A DNA stretch of 25,469 nt, from positions 1 to 25,469 of the IMG/VR virus record IMGVR_UViG_3300031787_000755; one strand, 5' to 3'. The position numbers and the translations under genes are program-made. Below, in pieces: positions 13,776 to 21,683 of the stretch; the stretch's first letter is position 1; the number at the start of each line of letters is the position of its first letter. This DNA is from a virus. A model generated the notes under the pieces. It did not search any database and was not told the origin of the DNA. It worked only from the letters and a program-made list of their open reading frames with translations.

Positions 13776-15257
13776 TTATGGTGCGCCTGTGAACGGGCTT
13801 GGCACAGTGACACCGCCTCCGAATGGCGGTGGGTTCACTGGCGTCGTGGGCAGTGGCGATAGATTTTGAGCAGGTGCTGCACCAGGCACAGCGCCTGTTT
13901 CAGGGTTGGCAAAGCGCATGTAGCTACGGCCAGACACCGCACGGCCAGCTTGAGCTGCTGCCAAGTCCTGCGCACGCTGGTCCATGAACTGGCGTGCAAA
14001 GTCCACGTAGGTGGTGCCTTTAGGCACTTGGATGCCGCCGATGTCGATGTCTTTGTTGGCACGGCCAAGGGTGCCGTTTGAGTTCACCCACTCAGACTTG
14101 GCGCTTTCGGCCACCGCCTCGTACTGCGCCATCTTGGCCATGCCGCGCAGGAATGATGCGAGCACGGCTGCATCAGCCGTCTCTGGGGGCAAGCCCTTGA
14201 GCGCCAGCTCGATGTCCTTGTCTGTGGCCACGCCTGGTGGCAACGACTTGATGGCCTGCGTGTTGCGCAGCCGGGTGTACTCGTTGCGCAGTTGCGTGAA
14301 GCCATCCTGATTGCCGGTGAGGTTTTTCACCTTCTCAGAGAACGATGTCCCTGCGCCCCTACCGCCGCCAGCTGACTCCATGCGGCTGGCCAGATCGAGC
14401 ATGCGGCCTGCGGCCTGCTCAGAGCCGACGGCAGCCACTGCTGCATCGTTGACGATCTTGGCTGCGTTGGCATCGAGCGTGGTGCCCTTTTGGTTCAGCT
14501 CGAAGAGCTTGAGTTCAACGTCAGACTGCAACTTGTCGCGGTCTAATTTCAGCTTGTCTTGATCAAGCACCAGCCTGTTGGAGCGTTCCACGATCTGGCT
14601 GTCCAAGTTGCGGATGTTGGCCGCCGTCTGCGTGTTCTCCAGCGCCAGGCGGGTCGGCGTGTTGGCCGTGATCAGCTCTTCCTTGGTCGCGCCAGCCTCG
14701 CCAGCACGAATCTCAGCCGGTGCCTTGAGCGCTTGGATGGACGATGTCAGCACCTTGTCGCCGCCAGGCACACCTGCCAGCATGATGCCGATGGTCTTCT
14801 GGGCGCTCTGTGGGCTGACCTCGGCCATCTGTGCCCAGGTTTCGTATGCCTTGGCCTGGCCTTCGCGGCCGGCATTGCGTTCTGCCGTGGCGCGCTCGCG
14901 CAGGAGCTGGATGCCGATCTGCGGCTGGTTGGCGCTGAATGCCGAGATGACTTGACCACCAAAGCGCAACTGGTTCTGCTGCTGCTCTTTGGACAGCGTC
15001 TCAAAGTTGGCGCGCATGCTGGCTGCTTCTTTTTCAGGCAGCAGCATGGCCACGTTGATGAAGTCTCGCGCAGTCGGGTTGGGATTTTGAATCAGTGCAT
15101 TGACCTGCGTTTGCAAGTTCTGCTTGCGCACCAGCTCCTGCTCCTGCAGTTGACGCTGAGCACCGATGTCGGCAATCGTTGCGCCGATCTTGAAGCCGCC
15201 CAAAGCAGCCTCAAAAGGACTCTGGACGTTGAGTGAATAGTTGATTGGTTGGACCAT
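13776..15257 (-). CDS. internal virion / DNA ejection protein (gp20-like)
   Basis: ATG 15257 (MVQPINYSLNVQSPFEAALG) follows AAGGAGCC and gives 493 residues. The frame is open to a GTG at 15302, but that would overlap the previous gene. The protein is almost all helix, with a strong coiled coil near residues 215-275 (LDQDKLKLDRDKLQSDVELK) and a Pro/Gly-rich tail. By position and length it corresponds to P22 gp20 (471 residues), one of three proteins expelled into the host envelope with the DNA. Its own sequence gives no catalytic motif. It lies 10 nt after the gp7-like gene and 2 nt before the gp16-like gene. Confidence 0.7.
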   Translation of the reverse strand: MVQPINYSLNVQSPFEAALGGFKIGATIADIGAQRQLQEQELVRKQNLQTQVNALIQNPNPTARDFINVAMLLPEKEAASMRANFETLSKEQQQNQLRFGGQVISAFSANQPQIGIQLLRERATAERNAGREGQAKAYETWAQMAEVSPQSAQKTIGIMLAGVPGGDKVLTSSIQALKAPAEIRAGEAGATKEELITANTPTRLALENTQTAANIRNLDSQIVERSNRLVLDQDKLKLDRDKLQSDVELKLFELNQKGTTLDANAAKIVNDAAVAAVGSEQAAGRMLDLASRMESAGGGRGAGTSFSEKVKNLTGNQDGFTQLRNEYTRLRNTQAIKSLPPGVATDKDIELALKGLPPETADAAVLASFLRGMAKMAQYEAVAESAKSEWVNSNGTLGRANKDIDIGGIQVPKGTTYVDFARQFMDQRAQDLAAAQAGRAVSGRSYMRFANPETGAVPGAAPAQNLSPLPTTPVNPPPFGGGVTVPSPFTGAP

Positions 15258-15267
15258 TTGTGGCTCC

Positions 15268-16203
15268 TTATACCTTGCTGTAGTCCACGGTGAGATAGCC
15301 ACCGGACTGGCCCACAGCGTCAGGATAGATGCCCAGCACCTCTTGCGCCATCAGACCGATCTGACGACCGCCGCCCCAGGTGTATTCAAACTCGTAGACG
15401 CCCAGGCCATCTGACCGGGTGCCGATGCGTTGGATGTTCTTTTTCAGCCGGATGTCGCTGAAGATGTTGCGCAGACCTGGCGTCATTGCTGTGCCAGCCT
15501 TGCCTGCGGTCGCACCGTACTGCGCGCCCAAGAACTGAGCAGGCAGGTTCAGGACGTTGGCAAAGGCTTGGCCCTGCGCCAGCTCTGCGCCAGCGCGTGC
15601 AGCACCTTGCTGCCCCATCAATCCTGCGATGTCTGCACCGGTTCTCAGGCCAGCCGTGGCCGTGCCTGCAGCCGATGCCTGGCCCATTTGTGCCAAGTTC
15701 TGGCTGGTGAGCTGGCCCAGTGATGTCAGGCCGCCAAGGCGACCGTACTGGGTTGCGATTTCTTGCTGCAGCATTTGTGGCCTGAACTGTGCCAATGCGG
15801 CTTGGATGTTGCCACCGCGCAGGCCACCAGTGGCCGATGCACGCTGCAGCAGCGCCTCCTCTCCCTGCCGGACTTGAGCCTGAAAGCCTGCGCCCTGCTC
15901 AATGCCTGCAATGGCTGCTTGCTGAGCCTCTGGGCCGCGCAGGCCAAGCAATGCCTGCTGCTGCTCCAGTGCAGGCGCTCCGGCTGCAGCGTAAGGCTGC
16001 AGGCCACCGATGGCAGTGGTGCCTGCGGTGACGTAGGGCTTGAGGATTTCTTGCACCGCCTCAAACTGGCGACGCTGCTCATCGATGCCAGCCTGTGCAG
16101 CTTGCGTTTGTGCGCCTGCCGCTTGACTGGCTGCTCTGCTTTGCACCATGCCGCCGACAACTTGGGTGCCTCCGACAACTAGGGCTGTTACTGGATCAGG
16201 CAT
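15268..16203 (-). CDS. gp7-like ejection protein ending in an S74-type chaperone motif
   Basis: Residues 1-245 are Ala/Gln/Gly-rich and helical with a short hydrophobic start (VTALVVGGTQVVGGMV), like P22 gp7 (229 residues). The C-terminal 65 residues are different: FSDIRLKKNIQRIG (248-261), YEFEYTW, IGLMAQEVLGIYPDAV and LTVDYSKV. These match the start and core of the intramolecular chaperone/Peptidase_S74 domain, normally found at the end of fibres and spikes. S249-D250 is the usual self-cleavage site. The domain stops right after VDYSKV, before the helical part seen in longer members. The ATG overlaps the upstream gene's stop by 8 nt. It could trimerise the protein or be removed on maturation. 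Confidence 0.75.
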   Translation of the reverse strand: MPDPVTALVVGGTQVVGGMVQSRAASQAAGAQTQAAQAGIDEQRRQFEAVQEILKPYVTAGTTAIGGLQPYAAAGAPALEQQQALLGLRGPEAQQAAIAGIEQGAGFQAQVRQGEEALLQRASATGGLRGGNIQAALAQFRPQMLQQEIATQYGRLGGLTSLGQLTSQNLAQMGQASAAGTATAGLRTGADIAGLMGQQGAARAGAELAQGQAFANVLNLPAQFLGAQYGATAGKAGTAMTPGLRNIFSDIRLKKNIQRIGTRSDGLGVYEFEYTWGGGRQIGLMAQEVLGIYPDAVGQSGGYLTVDYSKV

Positions 16204-16645
16204 TGCCGAACTCTTTCATGTAATCTTCAAGCGTCTCGCCGTACAGCTCCATGACTTGTTGCGCCGTTTCAGTGGCGCGCTGAGTGCCGTGGCACAGCGC
16301 CACCGTCATCAGCACCACGTCATAGTAGCCTGCACGCCAGACAAACGAGCGTGCATCTGCCTTGCCACTGCGTTCGGCCTGGTCAGATGCTTGCCACTTT
16401 AAAATCATCGACGCCACGACAGGCGTCAGGGTTTGCGAGTTTGCAATCCAGAATGTGTTTTGGCTCATGCCGACCAGGGTGTTCCAGATCGCAGCGTTCA
16501 GGTCATCACGTTCGACAGCATCACCGTCGGCCACGTCATCAAAGACCTGAATCGCTCCATAGAGCATGAGCAGCCACTCGATGGCTGGCGCAGGTAGCGC
16601 AAGAACCCTTTGCAGGTTCAGTCTCAGCCAATCGACACCAGTCAT
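16196..16645 (-). CDS. hypothetical protein, positional counterpart of P22 gp14
   Basis: ATG 16645 (MTGVDWLRLNLQRVL) follows GAAAGG. A TTG at 16651 is a weaker start. The 149-residue product is helical and rich in Trp and Met, with an acidic segment (VFDDVADGDAVERDDLN) and a hydrophobic helix (YYDVVLMTVALCH). I recognise no family. In P22 the gene before gp7 is gp14, an ejection-assembly factor. This gene holds the same position and is near the same size, but similarity is not visible to me. Its stop overlaps the gp7-like start. Confidence 0.65.
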   Translation of the reverse strand: MTGVDWLRLNLQRVLALPAPAIEWLLMLYGAIQVFDDVADGDAVERDDLNAAIWNTLVGMSQNTFWIANSQTLTPVVASMILKWQASDQAERSGKADARSFVWRAGYYDVVLMTVALCHGTQRATETAQQVMELYGETLEDYMKEFGNA

Positions 16646-16726
16646 GCGCAACCTTTCAATGGTCGGATGAGCTGCTAGCGGCTCGATAAGCTTAGCCCTT
16701 GCATTTTCTCACAATTTGACATTTGG

Positions 16727-17134
16727 TCAATCCTCGTCTTCTTCCCGGTCTTCCCAGGCTTGGCAGACGCGCATGTCGTTGCAGATGAAGTTCAGCTTCT
16801 CGCAGTGGCCACGAAAGCCTGCGCCCTTGTCGTAGGCTGCCATCGGGATGCGCTCGATGCGCACCTGTGCCATCAGGCTGTTGTCGTAGTAGCCGCAGTT
16901 GGAGCAGTGCTTGCGCCGTGCGTCCTTCTCGTCGCATTGCATGGCCTCGGCCAGCCCTGCATAGAACTCCTTGTTTGCGCCTGGCTCGTTGGTTGGCACC
17001 TCGGGGCCGTAGTTCCAGTCCTGCACCGCAATGACGTAGTTCTTTTTGTTCTCTGCGTTGGTCAGCATCGGCTCGCCCATAGGGATGCCGCCGAACCCGG
17101 CAATCATCATTTTTGGCATTTTTGCGTAGTCCAT
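16727..17134 (-). CDS. hypothetical protein with a six-Cys metal-binding pattern
   Basis: The 135-residue product has cysteines at 67, 77, 80, 111, 118 and 124, including CSNC (77-80) and GHCEKLNFICNDMRVC (109-124), and an acidic tail EDREEDED. The arrangement suits a zinc or iron-sulfur site. The N-terminal 60 residues include a Gly-rich GFGGIPMGEP segment. An AGGAGC site lies upstream of ATG 17134. It sits in the stretch between needle and ejection genes, where P22 has small virion assembly genes. An 81-nt gap follows it, the longest between adjacent genes in the right block, and holds no clear promoter. Confidence 0.7.
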   Translation of the reverse strand: MDYAKMPKMMIAGFGGIPMGEPMLTNAENKKNYVIAVQDWNYGPEVPTNEPGANKEFYAGLAEAMQCDEKDARRKHCSNCGYYDNSLMAQVRIERIPMAAYDKGAGFRGHCEKLNFICNDMRVCQAWEDREEDED

Positions 17135-17144
17135 GTGGTGCTCC

Positions 17145-17480
17145 TTATGTAATCTCGCGGCCAGACACGCGCAGCGTCAGTGCTGTGGCGTTGCTGGCGA
17201 TGGTGCTGATAAATGCACCGGCATCCAGCTCTTGGCCGACCAGCTCGGGGCACAGGTAGGTCTCGCCTGGCACCACGGTGCGGTCGTCAATGATCAGGTT
17301 GGAATTACCTGCGCTGCCGCCCACTTGCACCAGGTTGACGCTGAACGTGCGGTTCACCGTGTCGGTGTTGGTGACGGTGGCCTTGTCGATCAGCGCCTTG
17401 GCGGCCGTGGCCGTGTATTGCGTGGTCTGGGTGGCCTCCATCTGCTTGGGAGGCACGAGGGTTTTTACGGTGACGGTCAT
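17145..17480 (-). CDS. hypothetical beta-rich virion protein
   Basis: The 111-residue product has a Thr-rich start and alternating strands (NRTFSVNLVQVGG, NLIIDDRTVVPGETYLCPEL, ALTLRVSGREIT). It looks like a small beta-sandwich, as in capsid or tail accessory proteins. It has no signal peptide or TM helix. The ATG follows the previous stop directly (TAAATG), so it is probably translated by coupling. I recognise no family. Its place right after the needle candidate suggests a tail role. Confidence 0.65.
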   Translation of the reverse strand: MTVTVKTLVPPKQMEATQTTQYTATAAKALIDKATVTNTDTVNRTFSVNLVQVGGSAGNSNLIIDDRTVVPGETYLCPELVGQELDAGAFISTIASNATALTLRVSGREIT

Positions 17481-18350
17481 TTACTGGACTCCTTGGATGT
17501 TGTTGGCGACTGTGAGAATAACGGACGGGATGCCTGGATGCGGGGCCACTGCGCCAGAGGCCAAAAGTTGCACGCCAAGGTTGCTGACCGAGTACATCAG
17601 CTCAACATAGTCGCCAGCTTTGAGATTGAAAAAGAAGTTCAGCGCCACAAACACTTCGGCATTGTTGCCTTGAACACGCAACTGGCTCGCCGAATTAGTG
17701 ACATCCACTCCATTGAGTCTGAACCACAAATAGAAATTTTCTGCAGTAGCAACTGATGAATCAAGTTGAATGCTGGTCTGAAAATTGTAGATTCCATCGG
17801 TGTCAACATAGACGCGAGATGTCGGCGTTCCTAAATAGACGCCATTGCTCAAGTCGGTGGTGTTGAAGGTGATGGCGGTTGCTGTGTTTATGACCAGTGC
17901 CGCCTGCGTGGTGGTGTCGTAAAACGAGCCGTACCGCGCACGCTTGAACTCTCTGGCTGGTGGTGTCATCTGCAGCCCTTCGACGGCTGAGGTCAGTTGA
18001 GCCAGCAGTGCCATCACCTGGTTGACCTTGTTCTCCGTTGACGCGATGCTGACCGCAGCGTTTTGGGCCAGTGATGCGATCTGGTCCAAGGCCAGCGTGG
18101 CGTTGCCATCGATCACGGCAGAGCTGACAGCGGCCTCCTGCGCCAGCGCAGCAATCATGCCCAGCGCCTGCACAGCAGTTGCCTGGGCAGTGCCTGCAGC
18201 GATGTTGATCTCCAGCACCACATCAGGCGCAATGGCGTCGACCGTTGCGAACAACAGCTCGAACTGCCTGATCTGCTGCTGGTCGGTCAGGAACTGCGCG
18301 AGCTGGTCGCGGGTCAGGTTTAGCTTGCGGGAGACGGGTGCGGTGGCCAT
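17481..18350 (-). CDS. tail needle candidate: helical stalk with TNF/C1q-like knob
   Basis: Residues 1-130 of the 289 are helical, with heptad-like runs (LDQIASLAQNAAVSIAS, NKVNQVMALLAQLTSAVEGL). Residues 140-285 look like a jelly roll of the TNF/C1q kind: DTDGIYNFQTSIQL (183-196), ENFYLWFRLNG, FVALNFFFNLKAGDYVELMY. P22 places its tail needle gp26 directly after gp10, and Sf6 carries a needle with a TNF-like knob. This gene is directly after the gp10-like gene, sharing TGATG with it. I infer a needle that plugs the tail and touches the host envelope first. A short fibre is the alternative. It is somewhat longer than P22 gp26 (233 residues). Confidence 0.6.
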   Translation of the reverse strand: MATAPVSRKLNLTRDQLAQFLTDQQQIRQFELLFATVDAIAPDVVLEINIAAGTAQATAVQALGMIAALAQEAAVSSAVIDGNATLALDQIASLAQNAAVSIASTENKVNQVMALLAQLTSAVEGLQMTPPAREFKRARYGSFYDTTTQAALVINTATAITFNTTDLSNGVYLGTPTSRVYVDTDGIYNFQTSIQLDSSVATAENFYLWFRLNGVDVTNSASQLRVQGNNAEVFVALNFFFNLKAGDYVELMYSVSNLGVQLLASGAVAPHPGIPSVILTVANNIQGVQ

Positions 18351-19753
18351 CAGTACAGCAACCCTTCGATCTGCATCTCAAGTCGTGCAAATGCAATATG
18401 TGAATCGCTGTCACCACGGAAACGCTGGATGCGCCAGTTGCGCATGTGGCCCTGCTGGAACCATGCCAGGCGCTTGGAGGTGTTGCCGATGGTGCCCACG
18501 TAGATGTAGCGGTCCTGGCTGTAGGACAGGCCGTCCAGTGAGTAGCTGGTGCTGATCTGCGGGTTGGTGCCCAGCGCCACTCGTCCGGTCAGGCTCACCA
18601 GCTCCATCTTTTGGAATAGCGCGCCCTTGCCCTCGTTGTAGGCAATGATGGTGCCAAACTCCCAGCGCACCTGCTGCCCCCAGTGGCTGCCGATGTCGTC
18701 CACCAGATAGCCGATGGTGCTGGACTGCGGGTCGCCCACCAGCCACTTGTCGTATGCCCAGACGAGGTTGCGTGCTCGGTACTGCGCAAAGCCCACCACC
18801 GTGGTGGTCAGGGTAAACCACACCTGATCGCCCAGCGCCTCGGATGCGGCTGCGTCATAGACGATGGTGCGGTCTGGCAGGTGCACATACAGGTGCTCGT
18901 GCGCCTTATCGTTGCGTGCCTCCATCTTCACCACAGCCAATTGCACCTCAGTGTAGGTCTGCAACAGCTCGTCGATTTCCTGTGTGCTTATTTTTGTTGC
19001 AGTCGCGTTTGCGCCGAGGTAGATGCCTGGGGCTTCGTTGCGGCCGCTGCCCAAAAAGGCGATGCGGTCGATGTAGACGCAGCAGGAAAAGGTGCCGACC
19101 ACGCCCTTTTGGATTTGAGCGCCATCGATGCGTGCGAACGGAAACAGCTCGCCGCCAGTGTTGTCGAACACCTCGATGGTGTTGCGGTTGAGAGCGTAGA
19201 CCTCGTTGCGCAGCTTGAGCAGCGCGACCACGGGGTCGGGGTCGACCTCGGAGCTGCCGTACTTTAGCGGGTTGACATCCAGCGGATTGGACAGCTCGGT
19301 GACGATCAGGAACTCGCCGTCGGTGGTCATGAAGTAGCCGTCCACCCAAACAACATCAAGCACGACGCCAAGGTCTGGATCGGTCACTTGAGTAAGTGCG
19401 CCGTTCCAGTAGTACAAGCGCCCACCGGATGCAATGGCCAGGCGGTCGAAGCTGTAGTCCATGGTCACCAGAGTGTTGACGGGGCCGCCAACGTCACCGA
19501 GCACTGTCACAGCGCCATTGCTGGCCACGGTCACGAGCTTTGTACCCATGACGCGGTAGCAGACGCCGTTCCAGTTGATGCCGCCACGGTCGATGCCTGG
19601 GCCGCTGCCGTTAGCCACGAGGCCATCGCCTGGTCGCAGGTAGCCGGTGCTGATGCCGCTGTTCTTGGGCACCGGCACCATGTTGACCGGGTAGGACGTG
19701 CGAAAGTCCGGTCCGTTGTCCGTGTAGATGCCGTTGAGAATTGAGATTTGCAT
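18350..19753 (-). CDS. packaged DNA stabilization / tail hub protein (P22 gp10-like)
   Basis: The 467-residue product is all beta, with a repeat style typical of a propeller: YRVMGTKLVTVASNGAVTVL, RLAIASGGRLYYWNG, LKLRNEVYALNRNTIEVFDN, DRIAFLGSGRN. The N-terminus reads LNGIYTDNGPDFRTSYPVNM. Length and content fit P22 gp10 (472 residues), the hexameric hub that closes the portal after packaging and carries the spikes. Its place between a gp4-like gene and a needle candidate supports this. It starts 2 nt after the previous stop and ends in TGATG with the needle gene. Confidence 0.88.
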   Translation of the reverse strand: MQISILNGIYTDNGPDFRTSYPVNMVPVPKNSGISTGYLRPGDGLVANGSGPGIDRGGINWNGVCYRVMGTKLVTVASNGAVTVLGDVGGPVNTLVTMDYSFDRLAIASGGRLYYWNGALTQVTDPDLGVVLDVVWVDGYFMTTDGEFLIVTELSNPLDVNPLKYGSSEVDPDPVVALLKLRNEVYALNRNTIEVFDNTGGELFPFARIDGAQIQKGVVGTFSCCVYIDRIAFLGSGRNEAPGIYLGANATATKISTQEIDELLQTYTEVQLAVVKMEARNDKAHEHLYVHLPDRTIVYDAAASEALGDQVWFTLTTTVVGFAQYRARNLVWAYDKWLVGDPQSSTIGYLVDDIGSHWGQQVRWEFGTIIAYNEGKGALFQKMELVSLTGRVALGTNPQISTSYSLDGLSYSQDRYIYVGTIGNTSKRLAWFQQGHMRNWRIQRFRGDSDSHIAFARLEMQIEGLLY

Positions 19754-19755
19754 GG

Positions 19756-20052
19756 TTACTTCTTAGCCTTGTTTCGGGCCGAGATTTTCTTGGCCTTGGC
19801 CTGTGCGTCAGCTTTGCTTGACGCGCCCCAGGCTTTCAGACTGAGCAGCAACCTGGTCGGCTCGCCGTCTTTGTACTCAGGGCCGGGGTTGTTTCCCATG
19901 CGTGCCAAGAACGACGCCCTGCGTGGGTTGTCGCCGGACTTGACAGGCGGCTTGATGTTCTGGCCTGCAGCCTTTAGGCTGGCGCGCCCAGCAGCGTTCA
20001 AGCCGCCCTTGGGGTTCTGCCCCTCCTTGCGCTGCCATGCCGGTGTTTTCAT
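19756..20052 (-). CDS. small Lys-rich protein, DUF6321-like
   Basis: The 98-residue basic product begins KTPAWQRKEGQNPKGGLNAA and continues with FLARMGNNPGPEYKDGEPT, ending in a Lys/Ala tail. I associate KTPAWQRKEG...PKGGLN with a family of unknown function found in phages and large viruses (DUF6321). The charge suggests nucleic-acid contact. The ATG overlaps the previous stop as ATGA, the last link of a chain of three tiny coupled genes just before gp10. Confidence 0.75.
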   Translation of the reverse strand: MKTPAWQRKEGQNPKGGLNAAGRASLKAAGQNIKPPVKSGDNPRRASFLARMGNNPGPEYKDGEPTRLLLSLKAWGASSKADAQAKAKKISARNKAKK

Positions 20053-20282
20053 CGGAACCTCGCAACCTTGGCAGCCACCTTCTTGGGCTGCTTGACAAAT
20101 TGCTTGCCTGCCTTGGTGCCCTCGCGCTTGGCCTTGGTGGTGGCAGCATACTCAGCCGACGACAAAGCCTTGATGGCTTTTTCGGGCAGGTAGCGCTCAC
20201 CGGTCTCGCTCGACGGCTTGCCGGACTTGGTGCGCCACTTTTGCGCGCCCCAGTCCTTCAGGCTTTTTTGCGGGGCTTTCAT
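20049..20282 (-). CDS. small Lys-rich protein, DUF5872-like
   Basis: ATG 20282 gives 77 residues: KAPQKSLKDWGAQKWRTKSG near the start, then GERYLPEKAIKALSSAEYAA and a basic tail. This pattern belongs to a family of unknown function in phages and large DNA viruses (DUF5872). The open frame runs on to 20348, but the extra part overlaps the preceding gene and reads as nonsense. Both ends share ATGA with their neighbours. Basic charge and virion-gene context suggest a packaged DNA-binding protein, which is inference. Confidence 0.75.
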   Translation of the reverse strand: MKAPQKSLKDWGAQKWRTKSGKPSSETGERYLPEKAIKALSSAEYAATTKAKREGTKAGKQFVKQPKKVAAKVARFR

Positions 20283-20467
20283 GACTTGTAGCCTCCGCCC
20301 TTTGCCTTGTACTCCTTGGCCAACAATTGCGCCTTGCGTGCAGACCACTCACCGGCAGCAGTGCCCTGCACCGATGCGCCTTTGATCTGCTCAAACAAAC
20401 GCTTGCGCATCGTCGGCTTGGTGTAGACCCCAGCCTTGTTGACGGAGGACTTGGGCTTGGTGGCCAT
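20279..20467 (-). CDS. small Lys/Gly-rich phage protein
   Basis: The 62-residue product contains NKAGVYTKPTMRKRLFEQIK and GEWSARKAQLLAKEYKAKGG, a recurrent small phage protein pattern of unknown function. It is strongly basic and shares TAATG with the fibre-like gene upstream and ATGA with the DUF5872-like gene downstream. The three small genes together look like a conserved set carried as a unit. Confidence 0.75.
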   Translation of the reverse strand: MATKPKSSVNKAGVYTKPTMRKRLFEQIKGASVQGTAAGEWSARKAQLLAKEYKAKGGGYKS

Positions 20468-21675
20468 TACGCGGCCACGCCTTTGATGACTGCGAAGTTA
20501 AACACAGGCTGCTCAGTGGTCGTGCCGCCAGTGGTGCGAAATGTGATGTTGAAACTGCCAGCCGCCACCGCAGTGACCATCAAGTCGTACAGGTCTGTCC
20601 CTGATTTTTGACTCAAGACGATGACATCCGTTGCCGCCACAGTGCTATTGGTCACAGTAAAAGTTGTCGCACTGGTTGTGCCTGCTGCGCTGAACAGGGT
20701 TATCGCACCAGTTGTTTTATCAAGCGTCACACCTGTGGTTCGGCTTGTGCCTTGGGTGACTGCACCGCCTGCGCCTGTCGCATAGCCAATGCCTGCGGTG
20801 CCAGATGAAGTGACTGCACCAGTGGCCGCCAGACTTGTGCCTGTGGCCGCACCGATGTTTGGGGTGACCAGTGTTGGTGTGTTTGCAAATACGTTCGCAC
20901 CTGTGCCAGTCTCATCGGTCAATGCTGCTGCGAGGTTCGCCGATGTGAATGAACCCAAGGATGTGGCGTTGCCGACTGAAGTTACAGCGCCAGTAAGGTT
21001 TGCGTTTGTGGTGACATTCCCTGCTGTAAGTCCAGCCGCAGTGCCTGTGATGTTTGTTCCAACAAGTGCAGATGGTGTGCCGAGTGCGGGGGTTACCAAG
21101 GTCGGGCTTGTGTTAAACACCAACAGACCTGTGCCGGTCTCATCTGTCATTGCCGCCCGTAGATTGGCACTGGTTGGGTTGGTCAACCATGCAGCAATAC
21201 CTGCAGCCAAAACTGTCTCAGCATTGATGTTGTACCAAGAATTTGTCGGCTGGTAAAAGCGATAAACAGCCGCGCACCCTGCGCCCAAAGCTGTGACTGC
21301 ACCATAAATGGCAGATGCGCCGTTCAAGGCAATGGTCAGCGAGCTGATCTCTTGCGTTGAGGTGATGAGCACCGTAGTGCCATCAGGCACGCCAGTGTTA
21401 AGGGGCAGGGTAATCGTTCCTGATGCTAGCGTTCCAGCGGGTTGCAACAGCATCCACTGTTGCTGGCTGACTGGTGTCGGGACGGTGATGTTGAACCCGC
21501 TGCCAGGCACATAGAGATTTACTGCCAGCGTGGGGCTGGCAAAGGTCTGCTGAAAATACTGCAGCAGCGCATTGATCGACATGCGCCGAGCGTCGCCGTT
21601 GTTCGGGGTATAGACGGGAATCTGATCGCCAGGTGAGACCTGGCCGATGACGGGTAGTTGATTGATGGATGGCAT
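20467..21675 (-). CDS. fibre-like protein with internal repeats
   Basis: The 402-residue product opens with INQLPVIGQVSPGDQIPVYT and MSINALLQYF, a start I know from other phage fibre-type proteins. Residues 169-199 (SANLRAAMTDETGTG...SPTLVTPALG) are repeated at 245-275 (SANLAAALTDETGTG...TPTLVTPNIG) with a 76-residue offset. The C-terminal 80 residues (VIVLSQKSG...GSFNITFRTTGG...FNFAVIK) form a small beta domain seen at the ends of phage surface proteins. It lies between the gp4-like and gp10-like genes, where P22 has no gene, so it is an insertion into the core order. It is probably a capsid or tail surface fibre. Confidence 0.7.
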   Translation of the reverse strand: MPSINQLPVIGQVSPGDQIPVYTPNNGDARRMSINALLQYFQQTFASPTLAVNLYVPGSGFNITVPTPVSQQQWMLLQPAGTLASGTITLPLNTGVPDGTTVLITSTQEISSLTIALNGASAIYGAVTALGAGCAAVYRFYQPTNSWYNINAETVLAAGIAAWLTNPTSANLRAAMTDETGTGLLVFNTSPTLVTPALGTPSALVGTNITGTAAGLTAGNVTTNANLTGAVTSVGNATSLGSFTSANLAAALTDETGTGANVFANTPTLVTPNIGAATGTSLAATGAVTSSGTAGIGYATGAGGAVTQGTSRTTGVTLDKTTGAITLFSAAGTTSATTFTVTNSTVAATDVIVLSQKSGTDLYDLMVTAVAAGSFNITFRTTGGTTTEQPVFNFAVIKGVAA

Positions 21676-21683
21676 GATGGTCC

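Noticed and set aside
16652-16730. TTGACC on the - strand in the 81-nt gap as a -35 promoter element
   Set aside because: The hexamer at 17-nt spacing is AAAATG, which matches the -10 consensus at only two positions. TTGACC also overlaps the stop of the previous gene.
20467-21675. Repeats in the fibre-like gene or spike as a diversity-generating retroelement
   Set aside because: No reverse transcriptase is in the window, and the repeats differ throughout rather than at adenine positions only.
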